Below are positions 13,541 to 14,051 of a stretch of DNA of 14,051 nucleotides, in pieces. Made by a program: the position numbers and the translations under genes. Each line of letters opens with the position of its first letter. Within the stretch, counting starts at the first letter, position 1. Source of the DNA: Chrysochromulina parva (taxonomy: Eukaryota > Haptophyta > Prymnesiales > Chrysochromulinaceae); NCBI GenBank assembly GCA_002887195.1, contig PJAB01001499.1, forward strand, positions 1-14,051. The letters run 5' to 3'. The notes beneath the pieces were generated by a model, which searched no databases, had not been told where the DNA came from, and was given only the letters and a program-made list of their open reading frames with translations.

Positions 13541-14051
13541 TCAGGCCTTCTGGAAGGCGTGGATCATTTTCTTGCGAAATAGATCCTTTGACTTCATCAT
13601 GGTGACCACGCACTGCGGGAGGACAAAGTTGTCGAAATGACCCGCGCCGTTGTTGGGTCCAAGCGAGAGAATCCCTCCGCGTTTCGAGGGGGGCTTACCC
13701 ATCGGCTTGAGCGGCTTCCCGCTGCATGCAGCGATGAGGTTCTTGGCCAGCTTGGGCGCCTCTTGCTGAGTGATGTACCCCGACGTAAACGGACTCTCCA
13801 CCAGCCCGGGAGTGATGATGTCACCGATGGCGAAGACTTTGGACTGGTCCTGCACCAGGAGCGTGTCGCGGTCCACCTTAAGCATTCCACGTGCGTCGAG
13901 GGCAGATGCGAGGGCTCCTCCCTGCAGGAAATCGGTGTTGGGTGTGAAGCCAGTGGTGTAGTAGAGGACATCCGCCTGTAGCTCGGCAGGCTCCTCGCCA
14001 GGTGTCACCACGGTATCTGACTTGATGGACAGATTCGGAAGGCGCGTAAGG
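13541..14051 (-). CDS. AIFM2: AIFM2/FSP1-like FAD-dependent NAD(P)H oxidoreductase, C-terminal part
   Basis: AIFM2 (FSP1/AMID) proteins are NDH-2-like flavoenzymes; animal FSP1 reduces coenzyme Q at membranes. About 169 C-terminal residues are present, and the 5' part lies beyond the right edge (the frame is open to 14051). Visible features are ADVLYYTTGFTPNTDFL (end of the NADH-binding fold), VDRDTLLVQDQSKVFAIGDI (second FAD-binding motif, with Gly-Asp), the helix QQEAPKLAKNLIAACSGKPL, GILSLGPNNGAGHFDNFVLP (the family's SLGRxxGVGQ-type strand) and KSKDLF. It ends FRKKMIHAFQKA. No intron is needed in this part. Whether it has an N-terminal myristoylation signal as in animal FSP1 cannot be seen. 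It could also be another AIF-like NDH-2 relative. Confidence 0.85.
   Translation of the reverse strand, partial: LTRLPNLSIKSDTVVTPGEEPAELQADVLYYTTGFTPNTDFLQGGALASALDARGMLKVDRDTLLVQDQSKVFAIGDIITPGLVESPFTSGYITQQEAPKLAKNLIAACSGKPLKPMGKPPSKRGGILSLGPNNGAGHFDNFVLPQCVVTMMKSKDLFRKKMIHAFQKA

Overview
The window looks like nuclear DNA of a GC-rich, compact, flagellated unicellular eukaryote. I favour a haptophyte or a similar chromist alga, but that is inference. The evidence is spliceosomal introns inside recognisable protein domains, mitochondrial chaperones of eukaryotic type (an ATP12-like factor and a membrane-anchored J protein), a SET-domain protein, an AGC-type kinase, a DENN-domain Rab regulator and a Flattop/CFAP126-like axonemal protein. 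I see no bacterial operons, rRNA, tRNA, CRISPR array or complete transposon.

Layout: (a) 1-3023, minus strand: a four-exon DENN-domain gene whose 3' end lies beyond the left edge. Its three introns are all phase 0, and each carries tandem repeats or GC-rich low-complexity sequence. (b) 3181-3732, plus: a short mitochondrial J-domain protein with a C-terminal membrane segment, divergent from the DENN gene with 157 bp between start codons. (c) 4035-4464, minus: Flattop/CFAP126-like. (d) 4899-5981, minus: AGC-like kinase with altered motifs. (e) 6248-6970, minus: ATP12-like F1-ATPase assembly chaperone, probably with an upstream exon. (f) 7628-8107, plus: a Ser/Pro-rich disordered protein of unknown function. 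(g) 8705-10231, plus: MpaB/DUF2236-family haem oxygenase-like protein with a poly-Ala insertion, ending in an 11-bp minisatellite. (h) 10786-12045, minus: a PLOD-like (procollagen-type) glycosyltransferase. (i) 12257-13180, plus: SET-domain protein, divergent from (h). (j) 13541-14051, minus: C-terminal part of an AIFM2/FSP1-like FAD-dependent NAD(P)H oxidoreductase, cut by the right edge.

The genes do not form one pathway; this is ordinary mixed nuclear gene content. Three encode likely mitochondrial or redox functions (J protein, ATP12, AIFM2-like) and one is axonemal. The most striking signal is in the DNA. The first DENN intron is built almost entirely of a 12-bp minisatellite and is bounded by a 17-bp direct repeat that contains both AG|GT splice junctions, as expected if an insertion or duplication created the intron and its splice sites together. 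Similar 11-12-bp repeats occur in DENN intron 3 and across the stop codon of the MpaB-family gene, the latter also flanked by a direct repeat. This suggests a dispersed minisatellite family that can behave as introns.
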